Assembly (NCBI GenBank): GCA_017858735.1
Contig: JAFMBH010000023.1
Span: forward strand, 1-44,693
Length of the DNA: 44,693 nucleotides
DNA from: Bacteroidota bacterium
Lineage (GTDB): Bacteria; Bacteroidota; Bacteroidia; Chitinophagales; Saprospiraceae
Reading direction: 5' to 3'
Positions within the stretch are counted from its first letter, which is position 1. Each line of letters starts with the position of its first letter. Under the pieces are notes generated by a model. That model saw only the letters and a list, made by a program, of their open reading frames with translations, ran no database searches and was not told the DNA's origin. This document shows positions 7,353-16,061 of this stretch, one piece after another. The translations under genes and the position numbers were made by a program.

Positions 7353-9860
7353 ATGCACAAATTTATCATTACGTTTGGACTTTGTATGTTATTCATACAA
7401 GCTCAAGCACAGGAAGATCCGTCAAAGGATCCAGCTGCTGCGGCAAAAAAACCGGCTAAGGCAAAATCTTTTTCCGATATTATTCCAGCAGACGCAGTTA
7501 CTGACGCCGGACTTTTTACCATTCACAGAGTGGGGCAAAAATACTTTTTTGAGGTTCCAAAAGTGATTTTAGGCAGAGATATTCTTGTTGCCAGCGTAAT
7601 TTCCGGTCATGTAAAGGGACTAAATTTTGGAGGTGCAGGTATGCGTTCCAGACCTCAGCAAATCGTTCGCTGGTATTTACAAGACGAAAAAGTTTTATTG
7701 AAATCTGTAAGTTACGATGCTATTGCAGATCCTTCTCTACCCGTTGCGAAAGCAGTTCAACGAAATAATTTTGAACCTATTATCATGGTCTTCGATCTCG
7801 CTACGTTATCAAAAGATTCAAGTGCTGTCGTATTTGACGCTACAGGTTTATTTACGTCTGACATTCCTATGATTGGTCCACTTACCAAGGCTGAAAAAAG
7901 GAGTTTCGAAATACAGGCCTTAGATGCTAAGAGATCTTACGTAACCAGTATGAAAAGTTATCCTCAAAATACAGAAGTAAGGCATGTACTTACTTTTACG
8001 GGAACTAACATACCTGATAATCAGCTGACTAATACGCTCAGCATTGAAATGAATCAATCATTTATCTTGTTACCTGAAAAGATATGGCAGCCAAGATTTT
8101 TAGATGAACGCGTAGGTTATTTTTCTCTTTCAAGAACAAACTATGGTTTAGATGAGCAGAAAGCAGCTAAACAAACTTTAATAACCCGCTGGAGGCTGGA
8201 ACCCAAAGACCCTGCAGCTTATTTCAGAGGAGAATTGGTTGAACCTGTTAAACCTATTGTCTATTACATCGATCCGGGTACCCCTATGGAATGGCGTCCT
8301 TTCCTTAAGAAAGGTATCGAAGATTGGCAGGCTGCTTTTGAAACAGCAGGTTTCAAAAATGCCATCATTGCCAAAGACCCTCCAACACCAGAAGAAGACC
8401 CTGAATGGTCTCCTGAAGATGTTCGTTACTCTGTAATACGTTATATTACTACTGATATTCAAAATGCCGTTGGTCCTCATGTCCATGACCCAAGATCAGG
8501 CGAAATCATTGAATCTGATATCTTATGGTATCATAATGTTATGAACCTACTTAGAAACTGGTTCTTCATTCAAACCGCAGCAGCTAATCCAGAGGCAAGA
8601 ACACCTAAATTTAAGCAGGAATTAATGGGTGAATTAATTCGCTTCGTTGCTGCTCACGAGGTAGGTCATACCTTAGGATTACCACATAATATGGGTTCCA
8701 GCTCTGCTTACTCCGTGGATTCACTTCGTGCACCTGGCTTCGTTCAAAGAATGGGGGTTGCTCCTTCTATTATGGATTATGCCCGTTTTAATTATGTGGC
8801 TCAACCTCAAGACAAAGGTGCAGGTTTTTATGCCGCCGTTGGTCCTTATGATAAATGGTCTATTGAATGGGGATACAGACTTATTAAAGATACCAGTGAT
8901 CCGGAAAAAGAGAAACCTACGCTAAATACATGGATTCTCAATAAAGCAGGCAATCCTATTTACCGCTACGGTCAACAACAGTTCAATACTATTGATCCAA
9001 GTGGCCAAACAGAAGATATTGGCGATGACGCTATAAAAGCTTCTGATCTCGGCATTGAAAACTTAAAAGTCCTTACCAGTAAATTAATTGAATGGACGGT
9101 AAAACCTGGTGAAGATTTTTCTGAACTTGCCGAACTATACACCAATATGGCGGGACAATTTCGTCGTTACATGGGGCACGTTGTAAACAATGTAGGTGGC
9201 ACCTACGAATATGACAAAACGGGAGAACAAAAAGGTCCTGTTTATGTTAACGTTGCCCGTGAAAAACAAATTAGAGCTATGCAATTTTTCGATCGCCAGT
9301 TGTTTACGACTCCTTACTGGATGATTAACAACGATATTCTTGGCAAAATTGAGGGATCTGGTACAATGGACAGAATAAGATCTCTTCAAACGTCCACCTT
9401 AAGCGCGCTTTTTGCCCAGGATAGAATGAAAAGATTGTCTGAACAGGCAGCATTGCAAGGTAAGAAAGCTTACAGCTTAAGTGAACTGTTTGTCGATAGT
9501 AAAAAAATGATTTTTAGAGAGTTAGACTTACACACTGTACCTGATCCTTATAGAAGAAATCTTCACAGAGCTTTTCTTGATAAGTTGGCAAGCCTTCTTA
9601 CCATGGACAATATGGATGTTTCACAATCTGATATAAGTTCATTGGCAAGACTCACCGTTAGTCAGGTAAAAATGGCTGCAACGAGAGAATCTGCTGCAGC
9701 AGCTGATGCAACGACAAAAGCGCACTATTTAGACTTAGCACAACGTGCTACCTTAATTTTAAGCGGAGAATATCCTAAACCAGCTTCTCCTCTCATTGGA
9801 AGAATGCCTTCATTTGAATTACAAATGAAAGGTTGCTGGGATAATTCCTTAGAGGAATAA
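7353..9860 (+). CDS. Secreted zinc-dependent metalloprotease (metzincin, DUF5117/DUF4953 type)
   Basis: An 835-residue protein with a cleavable signal peptide (hydrophobic core then AQAQ near residue 20). The zinc site HEVGHTLGLPHN occupies residues 435-446 (HExxHxxGxxH: His435, Glu436, His439, His445), and IMDYARFNY about 45 residues later resembles the Met-turn of metzincins. The N-terminal half corresponds to the DUF5118/DUF5117 region and the zincin part to DUF4953, a combination abundant in Bacteroidota. It probably acts in the periplasm or outside the cell; no type IX sorting domain is evident at the C terminus. It lies 39 bases after the SPFH gene and ends just before a strong hairpin terminator. 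Substrates are unknown. Confidence 0.9.
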   Translation: MHKFIITFGLCMLFIQAQAQEDPSKDPAAAAKKPAKAKSFSDIIPADAVTDAGLFTIHRVGQKYFFEVPKVILGRDILVASVISGHVKGLNFGGAGMRSRPQQIVRWYLQDEKVLLKSVSYDAIADPSLPVAKAVQRNNFEPIIMVFDLATLSKDSSAVVFDATGLFTSDIPMIGPLTKAEKRSFEIQALDAKRSYVTSMKSYPQNTEVRHVLTFTGTNIPDNQLTNTLSIEMNQSFILLPEKIWQPRFLDERVGYFSLSRTNYGLDEQKAAKQTLITRWRLEPKDPAAYFRGELVEPVKPIVYYIDPGTPMEWRPFLKKGIEDWQAAFETAGFKNAIIAKDPPTPEEDPEWSPEDVRYSVIRYITTDIQNAVGPHVHDPRSGEIIESDILWYHNVMNLLRNWFFIQTAAANPEARTPKFKQELMGELIRFVAAHEVGHTLGLPHNMGSSSAYSVDSLRAPGFVQRMGVAPSIMDYARFNYVAQPQDKGAGFYAAVGPYDKWSIEWGYRLIKDTSDPEKEKPTLNTWILNKAGNPIYRYGQQQFNTIDPSGQTEDIGDDAIKASDLGIENLKVLTSKLIEWTVKPGEDFSELAELYTNMAGQFRRYMGHVVNNVGGTYEYDKTGEQKGPVYVNVAREKQIRAMQFFDRQLFTTPYWMINNDILGKIEGSGTMDRIRSLQTSTLSALFAQDRMKRLSEQAALQGKKAYSLSELFVDSKKMIFRELDLHTVPDPYRRNLHRAFLDKLASLLTMDNMDVSQSDISSLARLTVSQVKMAATRESAAAADATTKAHYLDLAQRATLILSGEYPKPASPLIGRMPSFELQMKGCWDNSLEE

Positions 9861-9874
9861 GATTTTCAACCTAA

Positions 9875-9910
9875 GAAAAGCCCATTTGATTAAGTTCAAA
9901 TGGGCTTTTC
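9875..9910. terminator. Bidirectional rho-independent terminator
   Basis: A perfect 15-base-pair inverted repeat (left arm 9875-9889, loop of six bases 9890-9895, right arm 9896-9910). The arms are GAAAAGCCCATTTGA and its complement, so each strand ends in a short T run after a GC-containing stem. It sits between the stops of two convergent genes, the metalloprotease and the TetR regulator, and should terminate both transcripts. Confidence 0.9.
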
Positions 9911-9913
9911 TAT

Positions 9914-10528
9914 TTAAAACTGAGCTCTTCCCTTTATTTCTTTGAATTTTTCCATTCCTAAGGGGGTGAAGTGTGGCGTAAATATCTGCCAGATAATAGC
10001 CAGAAATTCTTCCTTACTTAAAGCATAATCTGTCTCCCGAAGTAAAGTATCTTGTACTGACCAACTAGCCAAAAATAACCACATTTTAACGGCAATTCTC
10101 TTGTGATTGTGATCGCTTGAATTTTCATGGCAAATACCCTGCTGGGCCCAAATAGAAAGTTGATTGATCATGTCCTCTATTCTTGAACCCACCAATGTTT
10201 TTCTTAATCTTGCAAATTCCGGATAATGGGAAATAAACAAATGAATATCTCTGGTTATAAATCCATACTTTTCCTGAACCATTGGCACTCTTTCAAAAAC
10301 AGAATGCAAGTCGCTTAAATCAAAAGGAATTCGCGGAAGATGGCTAATTTCCAACATCATCTGATGATTGAGTTCTTCCATTAAATCGTTCCAGCGGGGA
10401 AAATAATAGGTAACATTTCCAACGCTCATATCAAGGGCGTCGGCTATCTCTCGCATACTTACGTTAGGAATACCCTTCTCATTTAATAAATCTATAGCCT
10501 TATAAATTATTCTTTCCCGGGTTTTCAT
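9914..10528 (-). CDS. TetR/AcrR family transcriptional regulator
   Basis: A 204-residue regulator. Residues 1-50 form a typical TetR helix-turn-helix (TRERIIYKAIDLLNEKG, then VSMREIADALDMSVGNVTYY with the conserved YYF following). The C-terminal two thirds are helical ligand-binding sequence without recognisable specificity. It is divergently transcribed from the PLP decarboxylase gene with 70 bases between starts; that gap holds an imperfect 22-base palindrome, so autoregulation and control of the decarboxylase are likely. It converges on the metalloprotease across the terminator. The ligand is unknown; an amine or amino acid is a reasonable inference from the neighbour. Confidence 0.88.
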   Translation of the reverse strand: MKTRERIIYKAIDLLNEKGIPNVSMREIADALDMSVGNVTYYFPRWNDLMEELNHQMMLEISHLPRIPFDLSDLHSVFERVPMVQEKYGFITRDIHLFISHYPEFARLRKTLVGSRIEDMINQLSIWAQQGICHENSSDHNHKRIAVKMWLFLASWSVQDTLLRETDYALSKEEFLAIIWQIFTPHFTPLGMEKFKEIKGRAQF

Positions 10529-10544
10529 TGTAAAAGTTGAATAG

Positions 10545-10552
10545 CAAAATCA
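10545..10552 (-). promoter_or_regulatory. Possible -7 element for the TetR gene
   Basis: On the minus strand the octamer TGATTTTG matches the Bacteroidota -7 consensus TAnnTTTG at five of its six fixed positions. It lies 16 bases upstream of the regulator's start. No -33 TTG is seen at the usual spacing, so support is modest. Confidence 0.35.
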
Positions 10553-10556
10553 TTTG

Positions 10557-10578
10557 CGCGAAATTACTTAATTTTGCG
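10557..10578. promoter_or_regulatory. Candidate TetR operator palindrome
   Basis: An inverted repeat with 9-base arms (CGCGAAATT at 10557-10565; AATTTTGCG at 10570-10578) has a single mismatch and a four-base centre. It lies in the divergent gap between the TetR gene and the decarboxylase and overlaps the decarboxylase's -7 octamer. Size and position suit a TetR dimer; binding is inferred, not shown. Confidence 0.5.
10569..10576 (+). promoter_or_regulatory. -7 element for the PLP decarboxylase gene
   Basis: TAATTTTG is a perfect match to the Bacteroidota TAnnTTTG element, 22 bases before the decarboxylase ATG. No TTG is present at the expected 19-base spacing upstream. The element lies inside the palindrome, consistent with repression by steric block. 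Confidence 0.5.
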
Positions 10579-10598
10579 ACATCAAAAAATAAAATTCG

Positions 10599-12050
10599 AT
10601 GAACGAAACGTTAGATCCTTCTAACTGGGATGAAATGAGACAGCTAGGACACCTTATGGTAGATGATATGATTTCGTATTTATCGACTATTAGAGATCAG
10701 CCCGTTTGGCGCCCAATCCCCGACGAGGTCAAAGACACTTTTAATACCAGAATACCACATAATCCAACGAATTCTTTAGCCGTTTACGACGATTTTAAAA
10801 AAAATATACTTCCCTATAATAAAGGAAATGTGCATCCCCGCTTTTTTGCTTTCGTTCAAGGAACGGGCACCCCAATGGGTGTTTTTGCTGAAATGCTGGC
10901 CGCAGCCATGAATCCCAATCTCGCTATTGGTGAACATGCTGCCATGTATGTTGAAGGCCAGGTTTTAGATTGGTTCAAGGAATTTCTTGGCTATCCGGCC
11001 GATGCCTCAGGTATTTTGCTGAGCGGTGGATCCATGGCAAATTTTACCGCCTTAAATGTGGCCCGAAACAATATTTTGCCAGAAAAAATCAGAAAATCAG
11101 GTTTGTATGCCGCTGAAAAACAACTTGTAGCTTATTGCTCAACAGAATCTCATAGTTGTATTCAAAAATCTATCGAGGCCTTAGGTATTGGAACAGATAA
11201 CCTTAGGAAAATTCCCGTTAACGAAGCCTTTCAAATAGATGTCCCTGCCTTAAAAAGACAAATACAAATAGATAAAGAAAATAATTTCTTACCATTTTGT
11301 ATCGTCGGTAATGCCGGAACAGTGAACACCGGTGCCATAGATCCTCTGGAAGAGTTACTCGCTATTTGTAAAAGTGAAAAAATATGGTTTCATGTGGACG
11401 GTGCCTTTGGTGCTTTAGCTAAAGTGGTTCCCTCTCTATCTGCCGCTTTAAAACCTATCGAGGAAGCTGATTCCGTAGCATTCGATCTTCATAAATGGAT
11501 GTATATGCCCTATGAAGCTGGTTGTGTTTTAATAAAAAATAAAAAAGCACACAGAGATACCTTTGCTTTAAATCCTTCCTATTTACACACCGATCCAGGC
11601 GGTTTAGCCGGAGGGCCGGAACCATTTAATAATTTCGGCATTGAACTTTCCAGAGGATTTAAGGCTTTAAAAGTATGGATGAGCATAAAAGAACTTGGAA
11701 GCCTCGCCTACATCAGAATGATTGAAAAAAATTGTCTGCAATGTCAATATCTGGGGTCTCTAATTAGTAGTCACCCACCTTTAGAGTTAATGACCCCTGT
11801 GTCTATGAATATTGTATGCTACCGATTTCATTTTCCAACAGATGATTTAGCTGTGCAAAATAAAAATAATAATAAATTACTCCTCGAATTACAAAATCAA
11901 GGCATTGCAGCCCCTTCTTCGACAATTCTGAACGGCCATTTTGTTATACGAGTGGCTAATGTGAACCAGAGAAGTCAACAAATTGATTTTGATATTTTAG
12001 TAAGGGAATCTTTGAGAATTGGACATGAAATATCCAATAATTTACTCTAA
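10599..12050 (+). CDS. Group II pyridoxal-phosphate-dependent decarboxylase
   Basis: A 483-residue cytoplasmic enzyme of the aromatic-L-amino-acid/glutamate decarboxylase family. The PLP-binding lysine is Lys299 in FDLHKWMYMPYEAG; the cofactor-stacking histidine is His185 in STESHSCIQKS, and HVDGAFGALA (265-274) supplies the aspartate to the pyridine nitrogen. LLSGGSMANFTAL near 141 is also canonical. Length fits the aromatic amino acid decarboxylase subgroup better than GadB, but substrate (tryptophan, tyrosine, DOPA, diaminobutyrate, aspartate) cannot be fixed. Expression is probably set by the divergent TetR gene. It is followed 14 bases later by mnmA, so read-through is likely. Confidence 0.88.
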   Translation: MNETLDPSNWDEMRQLGHLMVDDMISYLSTIRDQPVWRPIPDEVKDTFNTRIPHNPTNSLAVYDDFKKNILPYNKGNVHPRFFAFVQGTGTPMGVFAEMLAAAMNPNLAIGEHAAMYVEGQVLDWFKEFLGYPADASGILLSGGSMANFTALNVARNNILPEKIRKSGLYAAEKQLVAYCSTESHSCIQKSIEALGIGTDNLRKIPVNEAFQIDVPALKRQIQIDKENNFLPFCIVGNAGTVNTGAIDPLEELLAICKSEKIWFHVDGAFGALAKVVPSLSAALKPIEEADSVAFDLHKWMYMPYEAGCVLIKNKKAHRDTFALNPSYLHTDPGGLAGGPEPFNNFGIELSRGFKALKVWMSIKELGSLAYIRMIEKNCLQCQYLGSLISSHPPLELMTPVSMNIVCYRFHFPTDDLAVQNKNNNKLLLELQNQGIAAPSSTILNGHFVIRVANVNQRSQQIDFDILVRESLRIGHEISNNLL

Positions 12051-12064
12051 ATAATCGTGGAATT

Positions 12065-13180
12065 ATGAGCAAAATGGGAAAAGTTTTAGTAGCCATGAGT
12101 GGTGGTATCGATAGTACGGTAACTGCCATTTTATTACACGAAATGGGGTATGAGGTTGTTGGAATTACTATGAAAACATGGGATTATGCGCAGTCGGGCG
12201 GTAGTAAAAAGGAAACAGGGTGTTGTAGCCTCGATTCAATAAACGATGCCAGACAAGTGGCCGTTGATATGGGCTTCCACCATTTTATCCTGGATATTAG
12301 AGATGAATTTGGCGATTATGTTATTGATAATTTCGTGGACGAATACATGGCTGGTAGAACGCCCAATCCCTGTGTTTTGTGTAATACTCACATAAAGTGG
12401 AATGCATTGCTCAAAAGGGCCAAAGCCCTCGATTGTGAAACTATTGCGACGGGACACTATGCGAAAATAAATAAAAAGGATGACCGATACTATATCTCTA
12501 AAAGCAAAGATGAAAACAAAGATCAATCTTACGTTTTATGGGGCTTAACTCAGTCTGCCCTGGCAATGAGCCAGTTTCCATTAGGCGATTTAACGAAGCC
12601 GGAGGTTAGACAACTTGCACACGATGCCGGATATACCGATTTAGCAAAAAAAGGGGAAAGCTATGAAATCTGTTTTGTCCCCGATAATGACTATCGCAAT
12701 TTCCTAAGAAGAAAAGTGGACGGACTGGATGATTTGGTGAAAGGCGGACATTTTGTAGATAAAACAGGTAAAATATTAGGTAAACATGAAGGCTATCCAT
12801 TTTTTACCATAGGTCAAAGAAAAGGGCTGGGTACGGCCTTTGGACAACCTATGTTTGTTTCAGAAATACGACCCAATGAAAACGAGGTAGTTCTTGGCCC
12901 CATTGAAGAATTGACAAGAAATGGATTAAAAGTCAGGCAACCAAATCTTCAAAAATATGCTTCAATTTCTCCCGATATGGAAGTTATTACAAAAGTAAGA
13001 TATAAAGATGCTGGTACCCTGGGAATTCTAAACTGGACCGATGAGCAATTACTGGGCATCGAATTTTTAGCCCCGGTAAATGGCATTGCCCCCGGGCAAT
13101 CTGCCGTTTTTTATGAAGGAGACGATGTCGTAGGGGGAGGAATTATTCACAGTAGTTATTTACCAAAATTGGATTTATAA
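12065..13180 (+). CDS. mnmA: tRNA-specific 2-thiouridylase MnmA
   Basis: A 371-residue tRNA-thiolating enzyme that installs the 2-thio group on U34 of the Lys, Glu and Gln tRNAs. The PP-loop MSGGIDST (residues 11-18) binds ATP; the catalytic cysteines correspond to Cys106 in NPCVLCNTHIKW and Cys203 in ESYEICFVPD, the pair needed for sulfur transfer. TIGQRKGLG marks the central domain. The gene begins 14 bases after the decarboxylase, and its stop overlaps the rimM start by one base (TAATG), implying coupling. All family signatures are intact. Confidence 0.96.
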   Translation: MSKMGKVLVAMSGGIDSTVTAILLHEMGYEVVGITMKTWDYAQSGGSKKETGCCSLDSINDARQVAVDMGFHHFILDIRDEFGDYVIDNFVDEYMAGRTPNPCVLCNTHIKWNALLKRAKALDCETIATGHYAKINKKDDRYYISKSKDENKDQSYVLWGLTQSALAMSQFPLGDLTKPEVRQLAHDAGYTDLAKKGESYEICFVPDNDYRNFLRRKVDGLDDLVKGGHFVDKTGKILGKHEGYPFFTIGQRKGLGTAFGQPMFVSEIRPNENEVVLGPIEELTRNGLKVRQPNLQKYASISPDMEVITKVRYKDAGTLGILNWTDEQLLGIEFLAPVNGIAPGQSAVFYEGDDVVGGGIIHSSYLPKLDL

Positions 13181-13695
13181 TGATTGAAATAGGAAAATGT
13201 GGAAAACCCCACGGGCTAAACGGTACATTAAAATGCCAGATTGATGAAAGATACCTGGATGATGTGCTTCAGGCAAAGGCTATATTTATTGGCGTGGGCG
13301 CTAACCCAATTCCCTATTTTATTGAATCAGCGAGAGAGGGTAACAGTTTTTTAGTAAAATTAGAAGATGTTAATTCTAAAGAAGATGCAGAGACCTTAGC
13401 CCATAAACCTATTTTCCTGAGAGAAGAAGATTTGATGGAACATGAGGAAGAGGAGGAGGATGAATTCAGCGACGATCGGTATGAAAAATGGATTGGATAC
13501 ACCATTATTGATGAAGAAATGGGCCTAATAGGAAAAATAGAACAAATATTGAGTTTGCCCGGGCATTTTACTGCCTTAATAATGCATGACGAAAAAGAAG
13601 TGCTTATTCCACTTCATGAAAGTCTGATCGTAAGAATTAATAAAGAAAAAAAAGAATTGGTTTTTAACTTACCATCAGGTTTATTGAACCTTTAA
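13180..13695 (+). CDS. rimM: Ribosome maturation factor RimM
   Basis: A 171-residue protein assisting 30S subunit assembly around the 16S rRNA 3' domain. The N-terminal IGKCGKPHGLNGTLK matches the RimM barrel start, followed by an acidic linker (HEEEEEDEF near residue 90) and the C-terminal PRC-like barrel (GLIGKIEQILSLPGH, VLIPLHESLI). The start codon shares its first base with the mnmA stop codon. It converges with the amidohydrolase gene; only five bases lie between their stops. The usual neighbour rpsP is not present. Confidence 0.93.
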   Translation: MIEIGKCGKPHGLNGTLKCQIDERYLDDVLQAKAIFIGVGANPIPYFIESAREGNSFLVKLEDVNSKEDAETLAHKPIFLREEDLMEHEEEEEDEFSDDRYEKWIGYTIIDEEMGLIGKIEQILSLPGHFTALIMHDEKEVLIPLHESLIVRINKEKKELVFNLPSGLLNL

Positions 13696-13700
13696 TTCAT

Positions 13701-15284
13701 TTATTTTTTAGAATCTCCAGGTTGTTTTATTTCATAATCTTCCTTTTCCTTTGCTTCTTTAACCATTTTCTTAACATCGTCGAGAAGTTTCTTTGCATCA
13801 TAGATAATACCGTCCTTGATAGTATATCTCACGCCACCAACTCTGATAATTTCGTTATTATCATTTAATTTTATGGCACCCATGCCATAAAGAACTTGTA
13901 GATTTTCCAGAGGATTTTCGTCAACAATCAACATATCTGCGAACTTACCTACTTCTATGCTGCCCAATTTATCGGCAACGCCTAAGGCTTCTGCCCCATT
14001 TAAAGTAGCAGAACGAATGATTTCGAGAGGATGAAAGCCAGCTTCTCTCAATAATTCCAACTCTCTAATAAAGGCGAAACCATAGAGTTGAAAAATAAAA
14101 CCTGAATCAGAACCGGCTGTTACGCGCCCTCCTCTATTCTTAAATTCCTGTAAAAAGGTCATCCATAATTTATAATTTTCTTTCCAGGCGACCTCTTGTT
14201 CTGTTCCCCAGCTATGCCAGTAGGAACCGTGAGAAATTCTGCTCGGCAAATAAAATCGCCAAAGAGAGGGAAGTGTGTATTCCTCATGCCATTCTGCACG
14301 ACGCGCGCGCATTAAATCTCTATTTGCCTCATAAATATTAAAGGTAGGATCTATGGTAAAATCCAGGGCAATAAGTTCATCCATCACCTTGTTCCAATGA
14401 TCAGAAAAGGGTAATGCCGCTTGTTTCCAAAGATTTCCAGCTCCTTCAAAACGATGTTGTTCGTTCTGATAATTATAATTAAGGGGATAATTCTGAACGG
14501 TTCTGTCATTAAATAAGGCTTCGGGCAGGCCATACCAATGTTCCATAGTGGTCAAACCAGCTCTGGCCGATTTTAAAACATTCCATCGAGCGACATCCAT
14601 TTGTGCGTGATGACAGGCTGAACGCAATCCAATTCTTTTATTTTCCCTAAGCGCGGCATCCATTATTTCAGGCGCAGCACCAAAAAATTTAATACCGTCA
14701 GCTCCTTTGGCTGCATTATCATTCACCCATTCAATGGCTTGAGCGGGGGTGGTGATCGGATTTTTGGCACCTGAACCAAAAGCGTTATAAACAAATAGTC
14801 GGGGTGCCGTAATCTCGTTAGTCAGGCTAAGTTTTTTATGTCTCAATGTCCAATCGAGACCATTTCCGGCGGCAGGATCGCGAACCGTAGTTATACCATG
14901 CCCCATCCATAGCTTAAAAACATATTCACCTCCAGCACCTTGAGCGGCCCCACCGCTGTGTCCGTGCATGTCAACCAAGCCAGGAAGTAAGAATTTACCC
15001 GTACCATCGAGTTCTCTTCCCCCTACCTTTAAGACCGGTCTGTTTTTCTCTGGAATGGGAACGCCAGGATAACCAACGACACTTACTTGCTTGATTAAAT
15101 TATTTTCTACGACTATATCGACGGGGCCAATAGGCGGTGCCCCGTTACCATTGATTAGGGTAACCCCTCTAATAATTAATTGATTATAAGGTCCCTCACC
15201 CTCTTTTACTTTCAGAGCGTCTGCAATCTGACCGGATAAAGAAAAGATTAGCGACGAAAAAATTATGCCTAATAAAATCCTCAT
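13701..15284 (-). CDS. Secreted amidohydrolase family protein
   Basis: A 527-residue protein with an N-terminal signal peptide (about 19 residues) and a metal-dependent hydrolase fold. The first metal-ligand motif is DMHGH (Asp105, His107, His109); later ligands are expected in EHWYGLP, and the aspartate of AGSDSGF matches the family's catalytic position. The ending SIEVGKFADMLIVDENPL is typical of imidazolonepropionase-like and dipeptidase-like amidohydrolases exported in Bacteroidota. The substrate is unknown; a periplasmic peptidase or cyclic amide hydrolase role is inference. It is monocistronic with its own good promoter and diverges from the LysE-type gene. Confidence 0.87.
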   Translation of the reverse strand: MRILLGIIFSSLIFSLSGQIADALKVKEGEGPYNQLIIRGVTLINGNGAPPIGPVDIVVENNLIKQVSVVGYPGVPIPEKNRPVLKVGGRELDGTGKFLLPGLVDMHGHSGGAAQGAGGEYVFKLWMGHGITTVRDPAAGNGLDWTLRHKKLSLTNEITAPRLFVYNAFGSGAKNPITTPAQAIEWVNDNAAKGADGIKFFGAAPEIMDAALRENKRIGLRSACHHAQMDVARWNVLKSARAGLTTMEHWYGLPEALFNDRTVQNYPLNYNYQNEQHRFEGAGNLWKQAALPFSDHWNKVMDELIALDFTIDPTFNIYEANRDLMRARRAEWHEEYTLPSLWRFYLPSRISHGSYWHSWGTEQEVAWKENYKLWMTFLQEFKNRGGRVTAGSDSGFIFQLYGFAFIRELELLREAGFHPLEIIRSATLNGAEALGVADKLGSIEVGKFADMLIVDENPLENLQVLYGMGAIKLNDNNEIIRVGGVRYTIKDGIIYDAKKLLDDVKKMVKEAKEKEDYEIKQPGDSKK

Positions 15285-15321
15285 GATTCTTTTTTTAAAA
15301 TGAATATCTATTCCCTTATTT

Positions 15322-15351
15322 CAAATATAACTCATTTTTTGGGTAATTCAA
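15322..15351 (-). promoter_or_regulatory. Promoter of the amidohydrolase gene
   Basis: On the minus strand a TTG (15349-15351) is followed after exactly 19 bases by TATATTTG (15322-15329). This is a full match to the Bacteroidota -33/-7 arrangement and lies 37 bases before the amidohydrolase start. It is the only site in the window where both elements are seen at canonical spacing. Confidence 0.7.
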
Positions 15352-15367
15352 TTCCCCTTTTTTAAGT

Positions 15368-15375
15368 TATATTTG
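15368..15375 (+). promoter_or_regulatory. -7 element for the LysE-type gene
   Basis: TATATTTG matches TAnnTTTG exactly and sits 16 bases before the ATG, giving a very short untranslated leader. The -33 region holds only TTC at 18-base spacing. It is back to back with the amidohydrolase promoter. Confidence 0.5.
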
Positions 15376-15391
15376 CAGATATTTAATTATT

Positions 15392-16060
15392 ATGTATTTT
15401 AAATACACGTTAATTTTTTCAGTAACTTTTTTAACCAGTTTATTGGCATCCATTCCATTTGGACCAATAAATTTAAATGTGATTTACACAACCGTTCAAA
15501 AAAATAAAAAAGCGGGGTTAAGCTTTGCCGCTGCGGCTGCATTAATAGAATTATTGCAATCATTTATCGCCATTCAGGTTAGTCCTGCCTATTTAGTTCC
15601 TTTCTTAGACCATCATCTAACCATTATATTCACCGCTTGTTTTCTAATATTTTTTGGTATCTTTTTTATTCTCAAAAAAGAAAACAACAAAAAAGTGGTT
15701 TTAACCAACGAAAAAGAATACACCGGCTTTTTACAATTTTGTCGAGGCATGCTTATTGCCCTGTTGAACATACCAACCATAGCCTTTTGGATTGCCATGA
15801 CAACCTATTTCAGATCGATTAAATTATTTGATATTAAGGGAAATACGCCTTATTATTTAATTATATGTTTTATTTCTGCCGCTGCACTGGGGAAATTAAT
15901 AACCTTAAGCACCTACGCTTTATTAGCTAACAGATTTTTACCTCACCTGGGAAAATTTAAAAAATTACTTCCTAAGTTGATAGGAATTTTGCTAATAATG
16001 ATGGGTTTATTTCAAATGTTCCGATTATTTATTTTTGATTTAGCCGCACAAATTAGTTAA
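15392..16060 (+). CDS. LysE/RhtB-family amino-acid exporter
   Basis: A 222-residue inner-membrane protein with about six hydrophobic helices. The first helix ends in SIPFGPINLNVIYTTVQKNKKAGL, corresponding to the GPGP-containing conserved motif of LysE/RhtB exporters, here with a reduced GP. Family members export amino acids or related solutes by proton antiport; the substrate is not predictable. The one-base gap to the RlpA-like gene downstream indicates one transcript, although the two products have no known functional link. Some uncharacterised transport families share this topology. Confidence 0.8.
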   Translation: MYFKYTLIFSVTFLTSLLASIPFGPINLNVIYTTVQKNKKAGLSFAAAAALIELLQSFIAIQVSPAYLVPFLDHHLTIIFTACFLIFFGIFFILKKENNKKVVLTNEKEYTGFLQFCRGMLIALLNIPTIAFWIAMTTYFRSIKLFDIKGNTPYYLIICFISAAALGKLITLSTYALLANRFLPHLGKFKKLLPKLIGILLIMMGLFQMFRLFIFDLAAQIS

Positions 16061-16061
16061 T

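Noticed and set aside
7318-7566. 82-codon frame overlapping the metalloprotease start
   Set aside because: The protein is low-complexity and the overlapping frame has a clear signal peptide and conserved domain.
8178-8486. 102-codon open frame antisense to the metalloprotease
   Set aside because: No recognisable protein, wholly inside a conserved gene, and no promoter or translation signal; a shadow of the real frame.
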